Shown: one piece after another, positions 36,197-48,770 of the stretch
Position numbering within the stretch: position 1 is the stretch's first letter
Layout of the letters: each line of letters starts with the position of its first letter
Assembly (NCBI GenBank): GCA_030142905.1
Contig: JASJOG010000078.1
Location: forward strand, 1,302,001 to 1,366,000
Source: Heliopora coerulea
Lineage: Eukaryota; Cnidaria; Anthozoa; Scleralcyonacea; Helioporidae
Length of the DNA stretch: 64,000 nucleotides
Direction of reading: 5' to 3'
The notes under the pieces: generated by a model
What the model saw: the letters and a program-made list of their open reading frames with translations, nothing else
What the model was told of the DNA's origin: nothing
Database searches by the model: none
Translations under genes and position numbers: made by a program

Positions 36197-36578
36197 AATG
36201 TTTAAAAATTGGACAATTAAGCTTTATATACCCATAAAAGCCAGAAGTATGCCTAGAATTGGTTAAACACCAAATAGTTGTAGGAAACTTTCCAAATACT
36301 TCTAAATTGTTCTCCTCCACCCAAATGTCATGAAACAAATCGATTTTCGTCGATTTGACGATTTGCAGTGAAAATTTCTCCAACTCGTCAAAAACGCTTT
36401 ATCTCGTCGAAATTTTACGATTACTAAAACGAACTGTGAAACAGTTGTGGCTTAAGTTAGTTGCATTGGTCGAATATTTTCAAAAACTCGTCAATCGGTT
36501 TAAAATGATCCTTTCGGATCAGATAAGAGAATAAAAGCATTAGTTGATTGATTCGAGAAGTACTTGCGAAAATATGGC
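36197..36578. repeat. Divergent 382-bp monomer (m96)
   Basis: Same subfamily with gatcctttcggatcag. A run of three changes turns cgaaataagacg into cgaaattttacg near 36410, and tacccataaaag is private. It lies 1144 bp after m93, a trimer spacing plus the extra base. Confidence 0.87.
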
Positions 36579-37339
36579 AATGTTTAAAAATTGGACAATT
36601 AAGCCTTATATACGCATAAAAGCCAGATTATGGTAAGATTTAGTTAAACACCAAATAGTTGTAGGAAACTTTCCAAATACTTCTAAATTGTTCTCCTCCA
36701 CCCAAACATCATGAAACAAATCGATTTTCGTCGATTTGACGATTTGCTGTACAAATTTCTCCGACTCGTCAAAAACGCTTTATCTCGTCGGGATAAGACG
36801 ATTACTAAAACGAACTGTGAAACACTTGTGGCTTAAGTTTGTTGCATTGGTCGATTGTTTCCCAAAACTCGTCAATCGGTTTAAAATGATCTTTTCGGGT
36901 CAGAGAAGAGAATAAAAGCATTAGTTGATTGATTCGAGAAGTACTTGCGAAAATATGGAAATGTTTAAAAATTGGACAATTAAGCCTTATATACGCATAA
37001 AAGCCAGAATATGATAAATTTAGTTAAACACCAAATAGTTGTAGGAAACTTTCCAAATACTTCTAAATTGTTCTCCTACACCCAAACATCATGAAACAAA
37101 TCGATTTTCGTCGATTTGACGATTTGCTGTAAAAATTTCTCCAACTCGTCAAAAACGCTTTATCTCGTCGGGATAAGACGATTACTAAAACGAACTGTGA
37201 AACAGTTGTGGATTAAGTTTGTTGCATTGGTCGAATGTTTCCCAAAACTCGTCAATCGGTTTAAAATGATCTTTTCGGGTCAGAGAAGAGAATAAAAGCA
37301 TTAGTTGATTGATTCGAGAAGTACTTGCGAAAATATGGC
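36579..37339. repeat. Standard monomers m97-m98
   Basis: Two monomers without a gene. m98 (36960-37339) is 380 bp because one base is missing in atgataaatttag near 37016. Private changes include acacttgtgg and gtcgattgttt in m97, and ctcctacacc in m98. Confidence 0.75.
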
Positions 37340-38482
37340 AATGTTTAAAAATTGGACAATTAAGCCTTATATACGCATAAAAGCCAGAATATGGTAAGAT
37401 TTAGTTAAACACCAAATAGTTGTAGGAAACTTTCCAAATACTTCTAAATTGTTCTCCTCCACCCAAATGTCATGAAACAAATCGATTTTCGTCGATTTGA
37501 CGATTTGCTGTGAAAATTTCTCCAACTCGTCAAAAACACTTTATCTCGTCGGTATAAGACGATTACTGAAACGAACTGTGAAACAGTTGTGGCTTAAGTT
37601 TGTTGCATTGGTCGAATATTTGCAAAAACTCGTCAATCGGTTTAAAATGATCTTTTCGGGTCAGAGAAGAGAATAACAGCATTAGTTGATCGATTCGAGA
37701 AGTACTTGCGAAAATATGGCAATGTTTAAAAATTGGACAATTAAGCCTTATATACGCATAAAAGCAAGAATATGGTAAGATTTAGTTAAACACCAAATAG
37801 TTGTAGGAAACTTTCCAAATACTTCTAAATTGTTCTCCTCCACCCAAACATCATGAAACAAATCGATTTTCGTCGATTTGACGATTTGCTGTACAAATTT
37901 CTCCAACTCGTCAAAAACGCTTTATCTCGTCGGGATAAGACGATTACTAAAACGAACTGTGAAACAGTTGTGGCTTAAGTTTGTTGCATTGGTCGAATGT
38001 TTCCCAAAACTCGTCAATCGGTTTAAAATGATCTTTTCGGGTCAGAGAAGAGAATAAAAGCATTAGTTGATTGATTCGAGAAGTACTTTCGAAAATATGG
38101 CAATGTTTAAAAATTGGACAATTAAGCCTTATATACGCATAAAAGCAAGAATATGGTAAGATTTAGTTAAACACCAAATAGTTGTAGGAAACTTTCCAAA
38201 TACTTCTAAATTGTTCTCCTCCACCCAAATGTCATGAAACAAATCGATTTTCGTCGATTTGACGATTTGCTGTGAAAATTCCTCCAACTCGTCAAAAACG
38301 CTTTATCTCGTCGGTATAAGACGATTACTGAAACGAACTGTGAAACAGTTGTGGCTTAAGTTTGTTGCATTGGTCGAATATTTGCAAAAACTCGTCAATC
38401 GGTTTAAAATGATCTTTTCGGGTCAGAGAAGAGAATAAAAGCATTAGTTGATTGATTCGAGAAGTACTTGCGAAAATATGGC
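37340..38482. repeat. 5-monomer-period HOR, first copy (m99-m101)
   Basis: m99 (aaatgtc, gtgaaaa, cggtata, attactg, ataacag, gatcgatt), m100 (gcaaga, atgtttccc, actttcg) and m101 (gcaaga, aaatgtc, cggtata, attactg) recur in this order 1905 bp downstream. m102-m103 (38483-39244) separate the copies and carry caatattt and gtggattaag. Confidence 0.82.
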
Positions 38483-39244
38483 AATGTTTAAAAATTGGAC
38501 AATTAAGCCTTATATACGCATAAAAGCCAGAATATGGTAAGATTTAGTTAAAAACCAAATAGTTGTAGGAAACTTTCCAATTACTTCTAAATTGTTCTCC
38601 TCCACCCAAACATCATGAAACAAATCGATTTTCGTCGATTTGACGATTTGCTGTACAAATTTCTCCAACTCGTCAAAAACGCTTTATCTCGTCGGGATAA
38701 GACGATTACTAAAACGAACTGTGAAACAGTTGTGGCTTAAGTTTGTTGCATTGGTCGAATATTTGCAAAAACTCGTCAATCGGTTTAAAATGATCTTTTC
38801 GGGTCAGAGAAGAGAATAAAAGCATTAGTTGATTGATTCGAGAAGTACTTGCGAAAATATGGCAATATTTAAAAATTGGACAATTAAGCCTTATATACGC
38901 ATAAAAGCCAGAATATGGTAAGATTTAGTTAAACACCAAATAGTTGTAGGAAACTTTCCAAATACTTCTAAATTGTTCTCCTCCACCCAAACATCATGAA
39001 ACAAATCGATTTTCGTCGATTTGACGATTTGCTGTACAAATTTCTCCAACTCGTCAAAAACGCTTTATCTCGTCGGGATAAGACGATTACTAAAACGAAC
39101 TGTGAAACAGTTGTGGATTAAGTTTGTTGCATTGGTCGAATGTTTCCCAAAACTCGTCAATCGGTTTAAAATGATCTTTTCGGGTCAGAGAAGAGAATAA
39201 AAGCATTAGTTGATTGATTCGAGAAGTACTTCCGAAAATATGGC

Positions 39245-40387
39245 AATGTTTAAAAATTGGACAATTAAGCCTTATATACGCATAAAAGCCAGAATATGGC
39301 AAGATTTAGTTAAACACCAAATAGTTGTAGGAAACTTTCCAAATACTTCTAAATTGTTCTCCTCCACCCAAATGTCATGAAACAAATCGATTTTCGTCGA
39401 TTTGACGATTTGCTGTGAAAATTTCTCCAACTCGTCAAAAACGCTTTATCTCGTCGGTATAAGACGATTACTGAAACGAACTGTGAAACAGTTGTGGCTT
39501 AAGTTTGTTGCTTTGGTCGAATATTTGCAAAAACTCGTCAATCGGTTTAAAATGATCTTTTCGGGTCAGAGAAGAGAATAACAGCATTAGTTGATCGATT
39601 CGAGAAGTACTTGCTAAAATATGGCAATCTTTAAAAATTGGACAATTAAGCCTTATATACGCATAAAAGCAAGAATATGGTAAGATTTAGTTAAACACCA
39701 AATAGTTGTAGGAAACTTTCCAAATACTTCTAAATTGTTCTCCTCCACCCAAACATCATGAAACAAATCGATTTTCGTCGATTTGACGATTTGCTGTAAA
39801 AATTTCTCCAACTCGTCAAAAACGCTTTATCTCGTCGGGATAAGACGATTACTAAAACGAACTGTGAAAGAGTTGTGGATTAAGTTTGTTGCATTGGTCG
39901 AATGTTTCCCAAAACTCGTCAATCGGTTTAAAATGATCTTTTCGGGTCAGAGAAGAGAATAAAAGCATTAGTTGATTGATTCGAGAAGTACTTTCGAAAA
40001 TATGGCAATGTTTAAAAATTGGACAATTAAGCCTTATATACGCATAAAAGCAAGAATATGGTAAGATTTAGTTAAACACCAAATAGTTGTAGGAAACTTT
40101 CCAAATACTTCTAAATTGTTCTCCTCCACCCAAATGTCATGAAACAAATCGATTTTCGTCGATTTGACGATTTGCTGTGAAAATTTCTCCAACTCGTCAA
40201 AAACGCTTTATCTCGTCGGTATAAGACGATTACTGAAACGAACTGTGAAACAGTTGTGGCTTAAGTTTCTTGCATTGGTCGAATATTTGCAAAAACTCGT
40301 CAATCGGTTTAAAATGATCTTTTCGGGTCAGAGAAGAGAATAAAAGCATTAGTTGATTGATTCGAGAAGTACTTGCGAAAATATGGC
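39245..40387. repeat. 5-monomer-period HOR, second copy (m104-m106)
   Basis: Repeats the marker order of m99-m101, including ataacag with gatcgatt in m104 and actttcg after m105. Differences include ctttggtcg and tgctaaa in m104, aatcttt and gaaagagtt in m105, and gtttcttgc in m106. Confidence 0.82.
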
Positions 40388-40768
40388 AATGTTTAGAAAT
40401 TGGACAATTAAGCCTTATATACGTATAAAAGCCAGAATATGGTAAGATTTAGTTAAACACCAAATAGTTGTAGGAAACTTTCCAAATACTTCTAAATTGT
40501 TCTCCTCCACCCAAACATCATGAAACAAATCGATTTTCGTCGATTTGACGATTTGCTGTAAAAATTTCTCCAACTCGTCAAAAACGCTTTATCTCGTCGG
40601 GATAAGACGATTACTAAAACGAACTGTGAAACAGTTGTGGCTTAAGTTTGTTGCATTGGTCGAATATTTCCCAAAACTCGTCAATCGGTTTAAAATGATC
40701 TTTTCGGGTCAGAGAAGAGAATAAAAGCATTAGTTGATTGATTCGAGAAGTACTTGCGAAAATATGGC

Positions 40769-41911
40769 AATGTTTAAAAATTGGACAATTAAGCCTTATA
40801 TACGCATAAAAGCCAGAATATGGTAAGATTTAGTTAAACACCAAATAGTTGTAGGAAACTTTCCAAATACTTCTAAATTGTTCTCCTCCACCCAAACATC
40901 ATGAAACAAATCGATTTTCGTCGATTTGACGATTTGCTGTAAAAATTTCTCCAACTCGTCAAAAACGCTTTATCTCGTCGGGATAAGACGATTTCTAAAA
41001 CGAACTGTGAAACAGTTGTGGCTTAAGTTTGTTGCATTGGTCGAATATTTGCAAAAACTCGTCAATCGATTTAAAATGATCTTTTCGGGTCAGAGAAGAG
41101 AATAAAAGCATTAGTTGATTGATTCGAGAAGTACTTGCAAAAATATGGCAATGTTTAAAAATTGAACAATTAAGCCTTATATACGCATAAAAGCCAGAAT
41201 ATGATAAGATTTAGTTAAACACCAAATAGTTGTAGGAAACTTTCTAAATACTTCTAAATTATTCTCTTCCACCCAAACATCATGAAACAAATCGATTTTC
41301 GTCGATTTGACGATTTGCTGTAAAAATTTCTCCTACTCGTCAAAAACGCTTTATCTCGTCGAAATAAGACGATTACTAAAACGAACTGTGAAACAGTTGT
41401 GGCTTAAGTTTGTTGCATTGGTCGAATGTTTCCCAAAACTCGTCAATCGGTTTAAAATGATCTTTTCGGGTCAGAGAAGAGAATAAAAGCATTAGTTGAT
41501 CGATTCGAGAAGTACTTGCGAAAATATGGAAATGTTTAAAAATTGGACAATTAAGCCTTATATACGCATAAAAGCAAGAATATGGTAAGATTTAGTTAAA
41601 CACCAAATAGTTGTAGGAAACTTTCCAAATACTTCTAAATTGTTCTCCTCCACCCAAATGTCATGAAACAAATCGATTTTCGTCGATTTGACGATTTGCT
41701 GTAAAAATTTCTCCAACTCGTCAAAAACGCTTTATCTCGTCGGGATAAGACGATTACTAAAACGAACTGTGAAACAGTTGTGGCTTAAGTTTGTTGCATT
41801 GGTCGAATATTTCCCAAAACTCGTCAATCGGTTTAAAATGATCTTTTCGGGTCAGAGAAGAGAATAAAAGCATTAGTTGATTGATTCGAGAAGTACTTGC
41901 GAAAATATGGC
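40769..41911. repeat. Trimer HOR, copy 1 (m108-m110)
   Basis: The 1143-bp unit consists of an atttcta/aatcgattt/tgcaaaa monomer, a ttgaacaatt/tgataag/ctcttcc/tcctactcg/cgaaata monomer ending in gatcgatt and ggaaatg, and a gcaaga/atatttccc monomer. Three copies stand in direct tandem with exact 1143-bp spacing. m107 before it (40388-40768) is an ordinary monomer with gtttagaaa. Confidence 0.9.
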
Positions 41912-43054
41912 AATGTTTAAAAATTGGACAATTAAGCCTTATATACGCATAAAAGCCAGAATATGGTAAGATTTAGTTAAACACCAAATAGTTGTAGGAA
42001 ACTTTCCAAATACTTCTAAATTGTTCTCCTCCACCCAAACATCATGAAACAAATCGATTTTCGTCGATTTGACGATTTGCTGTAAAAATTTCTCCAACTC
42101 GTCAAAAACGCTTTATCTTGTCGGGATAAGACGATTTCTAAAACGAACTGTGAAACAGTTGTGGCTTAAGTTTCTTGCATTGGTCGAATATTTGCAAAAA
42201 CTCGTCAATCGATTTAAAATGATCTTTTCCGGTCAGAGAAGAGAATAAAAGCATTAGTTGATTGATTCGAGAAGTACTTGCAAAAATATGGCAATGTTTA
42301 AAAATTGAACAATTAAGCCTTATATACGCATAAAAGCCAGAATATGATAAGATTTAGTTAAACACCAAATAGTTGTAGGAAACTTTCTAAATACTTCTAA
42401 ATTGTTCTCTTCCACCCAAACATCATGAAACAAATCGATTTTCGTCGATTTGACGATTTGCTGTAAAAATTTCTCCTCCTCGTCAAAAACGCTTTATCTC
42501 GTCGAAATAAGACGATTACTAAAACGAACTGTGAAACAGTTGTGGCTTAAGTTTGTTGCATTGGTCGAATGTTTCCCAAAACTCGTCAATCGGTTTAAAA
42601 TGATCTTTTCGGGTCAGAGAAGAGAATAAAAGCATTAGTTGATCGATTCGAGAAGTACTTGCGAAAATATGGAAATGTTTAAAAATTGGACAATTAAGCC
42701 TTATATACGCATAAAAGCAAGAATATGGTAAGATTTAGTTAAACACCAAATAGTTGTAGGAAACTTTCCAAATACTTCTAAATTGTTCTCCTCCACCCAA
42801 ACATCATGAAACAAATCGATTTTCGTCGATTTGACGATTTGCTGTAAAAATTTCTCCAACTCGTCAAAAACGCTTTATCTCGTCGGTATAAGACGATTAC
42901 TAAAACGAACTGTGAAACAGTTGTGGCTTAAGTTTGTTGCATTGGTCGAATATTTCCCAAAACTCGTCAATCGGTTTAAAATGATCTTTTCGGGTCAGAG
43001 AAGAGAATAAAAGCATTAGTTGATTGATTCGAGAAGTACTTGCGAAAATATGGC
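41912..43054. repeat. Trimer HOR, copy 2 (m111-m113)
   Basis: Same three-monomer order as copy 1. Differences include cttgtcggg, gtttcttgc and ttttccgg in the first monomer, tcctcctcg in the second, and aaacatc with cggtata and a following caatattt in the third. Confidence 0.9.
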
Positions 43055-44197
43055 AATATTTAAAAATTGGACAATTAAGCCTTATATACGCATAAAAGCC
43101 AGAATATGGTAAGATTTAATTAAACACCAAATAGTTGTAGGAAACTTTCCAAATACTTCTAAATTGTTCTCCTCCACCCAAACATCATGAAACAAATCGA
43201 TTTTCGTCGATTTGACGATTTGCTGTAAAAATTTCTCCAACTCGTCAAAAACGCTTTATCTCGTCGGGATAAGACGATTACTAAAACAAACTGTGAAACA
43301 GTTGTGGCTTAAGTTAGTTGCATTGGTCGAATATTTGCAAAAACTCGTCAATCGATTTAAAATGATCTTTTCCGGTCAGAGAAGAGAATAAAAGCATTAG
43401 TTGATTGATTCGAGTAGTACTTGCAAAAATATGGCAATGTTTAAAAATTGAACAATTAAGCCTTATATACGCATAAAAGCCAGAATATGATAAGATTTAG
43501 TTAAACACCAAATAGTTGTAGGAAACTTTCTAAATACTTCTAAATTGTTCTCTTCCACCCAAACATCATGAAACAAATCGATTTTCGTCGATTTGACGAT
43601 TTGCTGTAAAAATTTCTCCTACTCGTCAAAAACGCTTTATCTCGTCGAAATAAGACGATTACTAAAACGAACTGTGAAACAGTTGTGGCTTAAGTTTGTT
43701 GCATTGGTCGAATGTTTCCCAAAACTCGTCAATCGGTTTAAAATGATCTTTTCGGGTCAGAGAAGAGAATAAAAGCATTAGTTGATCGATTCGAGAAGTA
43801 CTTGCGAAAATATGGAAATGTTTAAAAATTGGACAATTAAGCCTTATATACGCATAAAAGCAAGAATATGGTAAGATTTAGTTAAACACCAAATAGTTGT
43901 AGGAAACTTTCCAAATACTTCTAAATTGTTCTCCTCCACCCAAACATCATGAAACAAATCGATTTTCGTCGATTTGACGATTTGCTGTACAAATTTCTCC
44001 AACTCGTCAAAAACGCTTTATCTCGTCGAAATAAGACGATTACTAAAACGAACTGTGAAACAGTTGTGGCTTAAGTTTGTTGCATTGGTCGAATGTTTCC
44101 CAAAACTCGTCAATCGGTTTAAAATGATCTTTTCGGGTCAGAGAAGAGAATAAAAGCATTAGTTGATTGATTCGAGAAGTACTTGCGAAAATATGGC
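43055..44197. repeat. Trimer HOR, copy 3 (m114-m116)
   Basis: Same order again. The first monomer has attacta rather than atttcta, plus acaaac, gttagttg, ttttccgg and cgagtag. The second is almost identical to that of copy 1. The third shifts to gtacaa, cgaaata and atgtttccc, so the unit decays here, and m117 is already an ordinary monomer. Confidence 0.88.
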
Positions 44198-44578
44198 AAT
44201 GTTTAAAAATTGGACAATTAAGCCTTATATACGCATAAAAGCCAGAATATGGTAAGATTTAGTTAAACACCAAATAGTTGTAGGAAACTTTCCAAATACT
44301 TCTAAATTGTTCTCCTCCACCCAAACATCATGAAACAAATCGATTTTCGTCGATTTGACGATTTTCTGTAAAAATTTCTCCAACTCGTCAAAAACGCTTT
44401 ATCTCGTCGGGATAAGACGATTACTAAAACGAACTGTGAAACAGTTGTGGCTTAAGTTTGTTGCATTGGTCGAATATTTGCAAAAACTCGTCAATCGGTT
44501 TAAAATGATCTTTTCGGGTCAGAGAAGAGAATAAAAGCATTAGTTGATTGATTCGAGAAGTACTTGCGAAAATATGGC
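44198..44578. repeat. Standard monomer m117
   Basis: Ordinary 381-bp copy with gattttctg in place of gatttgctg; no gene. It precedes a divergent monomer. Confidence 0.8.
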
Positions 44579-44960
44579 AATGTTTAAAAATTGGACAATT
44601 AAGTTTTATATACGCATAAAAGCCAGAAGTATGCCTAGAATTGGTTAAACACCAAATAGTTGTAGGAAACTTTCCAAATACTTCTAAATTGTTCTCCTCC
44701 ACCCAAATGTCATGAAACAAATCGATTTTCGTCGATTTGACGATTTGCTGTGAAAATTTCTCCAACTCGTCAAAAACGCTTTATCTCGTCGAAATAAGAC
44801 GATTACTAAAACGAACTGTGAAACAGTTGTGGCTTAAGTTAGTTGCATTGGTCGAATATTTTCAAAAACTCGTAAATCGGTTTAAAATGATTCTTTCGGA
44901 TCAGATAAGAGAATAAAAGCATTAGTTGATTGATTCGAGAAGTACTTGCGAAAATATGGC
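44579..44960. repeat. Divergent 382-bp monomer (m118)
   Basis: agtatgcctagaattgg block with aaatgtc, gtgaaaa, cgaaata, gttagttg, attttc and ggatcagataag; private aagttttat and cgtaaatcgg. It is closest to m93 and m96, 8-10 kb upstream. Confidence 0.87.
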
Positions 44961-45722
44961 AATGTTTAAAAATTGGACAATTAAGCCTTATATACGCATA
45001 AAAGCCAGAATATGGTAAGATTTAGTTAAACACCAAATAGTTGTAGGAAACTTTCCAAATACTTCTAAATTGTTCTCCTCCACCCAAACATCATGAAACA
45101 AATCGATTTTCGTCGATTTGACGATATGCTGTAAAAATTTCTCCAACTCGTCAAAAACGCTTAATCTCGTCGGTATAAGACGATTACTAAAACGAACTGT
45201 GAAACAGTTGTGGCTTAAGTTTGTTGCATTGGTCGAATATTTGCAAAAACTCGTCAATCGGTTTAAAATGATCTTTTCGGGTCAGAGAAGAGAATAAAAG
45301 CATTAGTTGATTGATTCGAGAAGTACTTGCGAAAATATGGAAATGTTTAAAAATTGGACAATTAAGCCTTATATACGCATAAAAGCCAGAATATGGTAAG
45401 ATTTAGTTAAACACCAAATAGTTGTAGGAAACTTTCCAAATACTTCTAAATTGTTCTCCTCCACCCAAACATCATGAAACAAATCGATTTTCGTCGATTT
45501 GACGATTTGCTGTAAAAATTTCTCCAACTCGTCAAAAACGCTTTATCTCGTCGGGATAAGACGATTTCTAAAACGAACTGTGAAACAGTTGTGGCTTAAG
45601 TTTGTTGCATTGGTCGAATGTTTCCCAAAACTCGTCAATCGGTTTAAAATGAACTTTTCCGGTCAGAAAAGAGTATAAAAGCATTAGTTGATTGATTCGA
45701 GAAGTACTTGCGAAAATATGGC
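44961..45722. repeat. Standard monomers m119-m120
   Basis: Two monomers without a gene. m119 has cgatatgctg, cgcttaatc and cggtata. m120 has atttcta, gaacttttccgg and agtataaaagc, the same features that precede the divergent monomer m36. Confidence 0.78.
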
Positions 45723-46103
45723 AATGTTTAAAAATTGGACAATTAAGCCTTATATACGCCTAAAAGCCAGAAGTATGCCTAGAATTTGTTAAAACCCAAA
45801 TAGGTGTAGGAAATTTCCAAATACTTTTAAATTGTTCTCCTCCACCCAAATGTCATGAAACAAATCGATTTTCGTCGATTTGACGATTTGCTGTGAAAAT
45901 TTCTCCATCTCGTCAAAAACGCTTTATCTCGTCGAAATAAGACGATTACTAAAACGAACTGTGAAACAGTTGTGGCTTAAGTTAGTTGCATTGGTCGAAT
46001 ATTTTCAAAAACTCGTCAATTGGTTTAAATTGATCCTTTCGGGTCAGAGAAGAGAATAAAAGCATTAGTTGATTGATTCGAGAAGTACTTGCGAAAATAT
46101 GGC
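45723..46103. repeat. Divergent monomer with compensating deletion (m121, 381 bp)
   Basis: Carries the agtatgcc block (+1) and also ggaaatttcc (-1), so its length returns to 381. taaaacccaaataggtg, ctccatctcg, attttc and ttgatcc link it to m36 at 13339. Private changes are cctaaaagcc, agaatttg and aattggttt. Confidence 0.85.
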
Positions 46104-46484
46104 AATGTTTAAAAATTGGACAATTAAGCCTTATATACGCATAAAAGCCAGAATATGGTTAGATTTAGTTAAACACCAAATAGTTGTAGGAAACTTTCCA
46201 AATACTTCTAAATTGTTCTCCTCCACCCAAACATCATGAAACAAATCGATTTTCGTCGATTTGACGATTTGCTGTGAAAATTTCTCCAATTCGTCAAAAA
46301 CGCTTTATCTCGTCGGGATAAGACGATTACTGAAACGAACTGTGAAACAGTTGTGGCTTAAGTTTGTTGCATTGGTCGAATATTTCCGAAAACTCGTCAA
46401 TCGGTTTAAAATGATCTTTTCGGGTCAGAGAAGAGAATAAAAGCATTAGTTGATTGATTCGAGAAGTACTTGCGAAAATATGGC
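46104..46484. repeat. Standard monomer m122
   Basis: 381-bp copy with gtgaaaa, ccaattcg, attactg and atatttccg; no gene. Confidence 0.78.
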
Positions 46485-48770
46485 AATGTTTAGAAATTGG
46501 ACAATTAAGCCTTATATACGCATAAAAGCCAGAATATGGTAAGATTTAGTTAAACACCAAATAGTTGTAGGAAACTTTCCAAATACTTCTAAATTGTTCT
46601 CCTCCACCCAAACATCATGAAACAAATCGATTTTCGTCGATTTGACGATTTGCTGTAAAAATTTCTCCAACTCGTCAAAAACGCTTTATCTCGTCGGGAT
46701 AAGACGATTACTAAAACGAACTGTGAAACAGTTGTGGCTTAAGTTTGTTGCATTGGTCGAATGTTTCCCAAAACTCGTCAATCGGTTTAAAATGATCTTT
46801 TCGGGTCAGAGAAGAGAATAAAAGCATTAGTTGATTGATTCGAGAAGTACTTTCGAAAATATGGCAATGTTTAAAAATTGGACAATTAAGCCTTATATAC
46901 GCATAAAAGCCAGAATATGGTAAGATTTAGTTAAACACCAAATAGTTGTAGGAAACTTTCCAAATACTTCTAAATTGTTCTCCTCCACCCAAACATCATG
47001 AAACAAATCGATTTTCGTCGATTTGACGATTTGCTGTACAAATTTCTCCAACTCGTCAAAAACGCTTTATCTCGTCGGGATAAGACGATTACTAAAACGA
47101 ACTGTGAAAAAGTTGTGGCTTAAGTTTGTTGCATTGGTCGAATATTTTCAAAAACTCGTCAATCGGCTTAAAATGATCTTTTCGGGTCAGAGAAGAGAAT
47201 AAAAGCATTAGTTGATTGATTCGAGAAGTACTTGCGTAAATATGGCAATGTTTAAAAATTGGACAATTAAGCCTTATATACGCATAAAAGCCAGAATATG
47301 GTAAGATTTAGTTAAACACCAAATAGTTGTAGGAAACTTTCTAAATACTTCTAAATTGTTCTCCTCCACCCAAACATCATGAAACAAATCGATTTTCGTC
47401 GATTTGACGATTTGCTGTAAAAATTTCTCCAACTCGTTAAAAACGCTTTATCTCGTCGAAATAAGACGATTACTAAAACGAACTGTGAAACAGTTGTGGC
47501 TTAAGTTTGTTGCATTGGTCGAATGTTTCCCAAAACTCGTCAATCGGTTTAAAATGATCTTTTCGGGTCAGAAAAAAGAATAACAGCATTAGTTGATCGA
47601 TTCGAGAAGTACTTGCGAAAATATGGCAATGTTTAAAAATTGGACAATTAAGCCTTATATACGCATAAAAGCCAGAATATGGTAAGATTTAGTTAAACAC
47701 CAAATAGTTGTAGGAAACTTTCCAAATACTTCTAAATTGTTCTCCTCCACCCAAATGTCATGAAACAAATCGATTTTCGTCGATTTGACGATTTTCTGTA
47801 AAAATTTCTCCAACTCGTCAAAAACGCTTTATCTCGTCGGGATAAGACGATTACTAAAACGAACTGTGAAACAGTTGTGGCTTAAGTTTGTTGCATTGGT
47901 CAAATGTTTCCCAAAACTCGTCAATCGGTTTAAAATGATCTTTTCGGGTCAGAGAAGAGAATAAAAGCATTAGTTGATTGATTCGAGAAGTACTTGCGAA
48001 AATATGGCAATGTTTAAAAATTGGACAATTAAGCCTTATATACGCATAAAAGCCAGAATATGGTAAGATTTAGTTAAACACCAAATAGTTGTAGGAAACT
48101 TTCCAAATACTTCTAAATTGTTCTCCTCCACCCAAACATCATGAAACAAATCGATTTTCGTCGATTTGACGATTTGCTGTAAAAATTTCTCCAACTCGTC
48201 AAAAACGCTTTATCTCGTCGGGATAAGACGATTTCTAAAACGAACTGTGAAACAGTTGTGGCTTAAGTTTGTTGCATTGGTCGAATGTTTCCCAAAACTC
48301 GTCAATCGGTTTAAAATGATCTTTTCCGGTCAGAAAAGAGTATAAAAGCATTAGTTGATTGATTCGAGAAGTACTTGCGAAAATATGGCAATGTTTAAAA
48401 ATTGGACAATTAAGCCTTATATACGCATAAAAGCCAGAATATGGTAAGATTTAGTTAAACACCAAATAGTTGTAGGAAACTTTCCAAATACTTCTAAATT
48501 GTTCTCCTCCACCCAAACATCATGAAACAAATCGATTTTCGTCGATTTGACGATTTGCTGTAAAAATTTCTCCAACTCGTCAAAAACGCTTTATCTCGTC
48601 GGGATAAGACGATTACTAAAACGAACTGTGAAACAGTTGTGGCTTAAGTTTGTTGCATTGGTCGAATATTTCCCAAAACTCGTCAATCGGTTTAAAATGA
48701 TCTTTTCGGGTCAGAGAAGTGAATAAAAGCATTAGTTGATTGATTCGAGAAGTACTTGCGAAAATATGGC
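46485..48770. repeat. Six-monomer block, first copy (m123-m128)
   Basis: Ordered markers: gtttagaaa with actttcg (m123); gtacaa (m124); ctttct, ctcgttaaaa, cgaaata and ataacag (m125); gattttctg (m126); atttcta, ttttccgg and agtataaaag (m127); agaagtgaat (m128). The order recurs at 54870, 22 monomers downstream (8385 bp = 22 x 381 + three single-base insertions). Confidence 0.82.

Noticed and set aside
2131..45257. Minus-strand open frames of 70-114 codons repeated through the array
   Set aside because: They start at TTG, repeat with the monomer, are broken by stops in most copies, and vary at amino-acid level at the same sites as the rest of the satellite (for example gtaaaa, gtacaa and gtgaaaa give different residues). 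No family is recognised.
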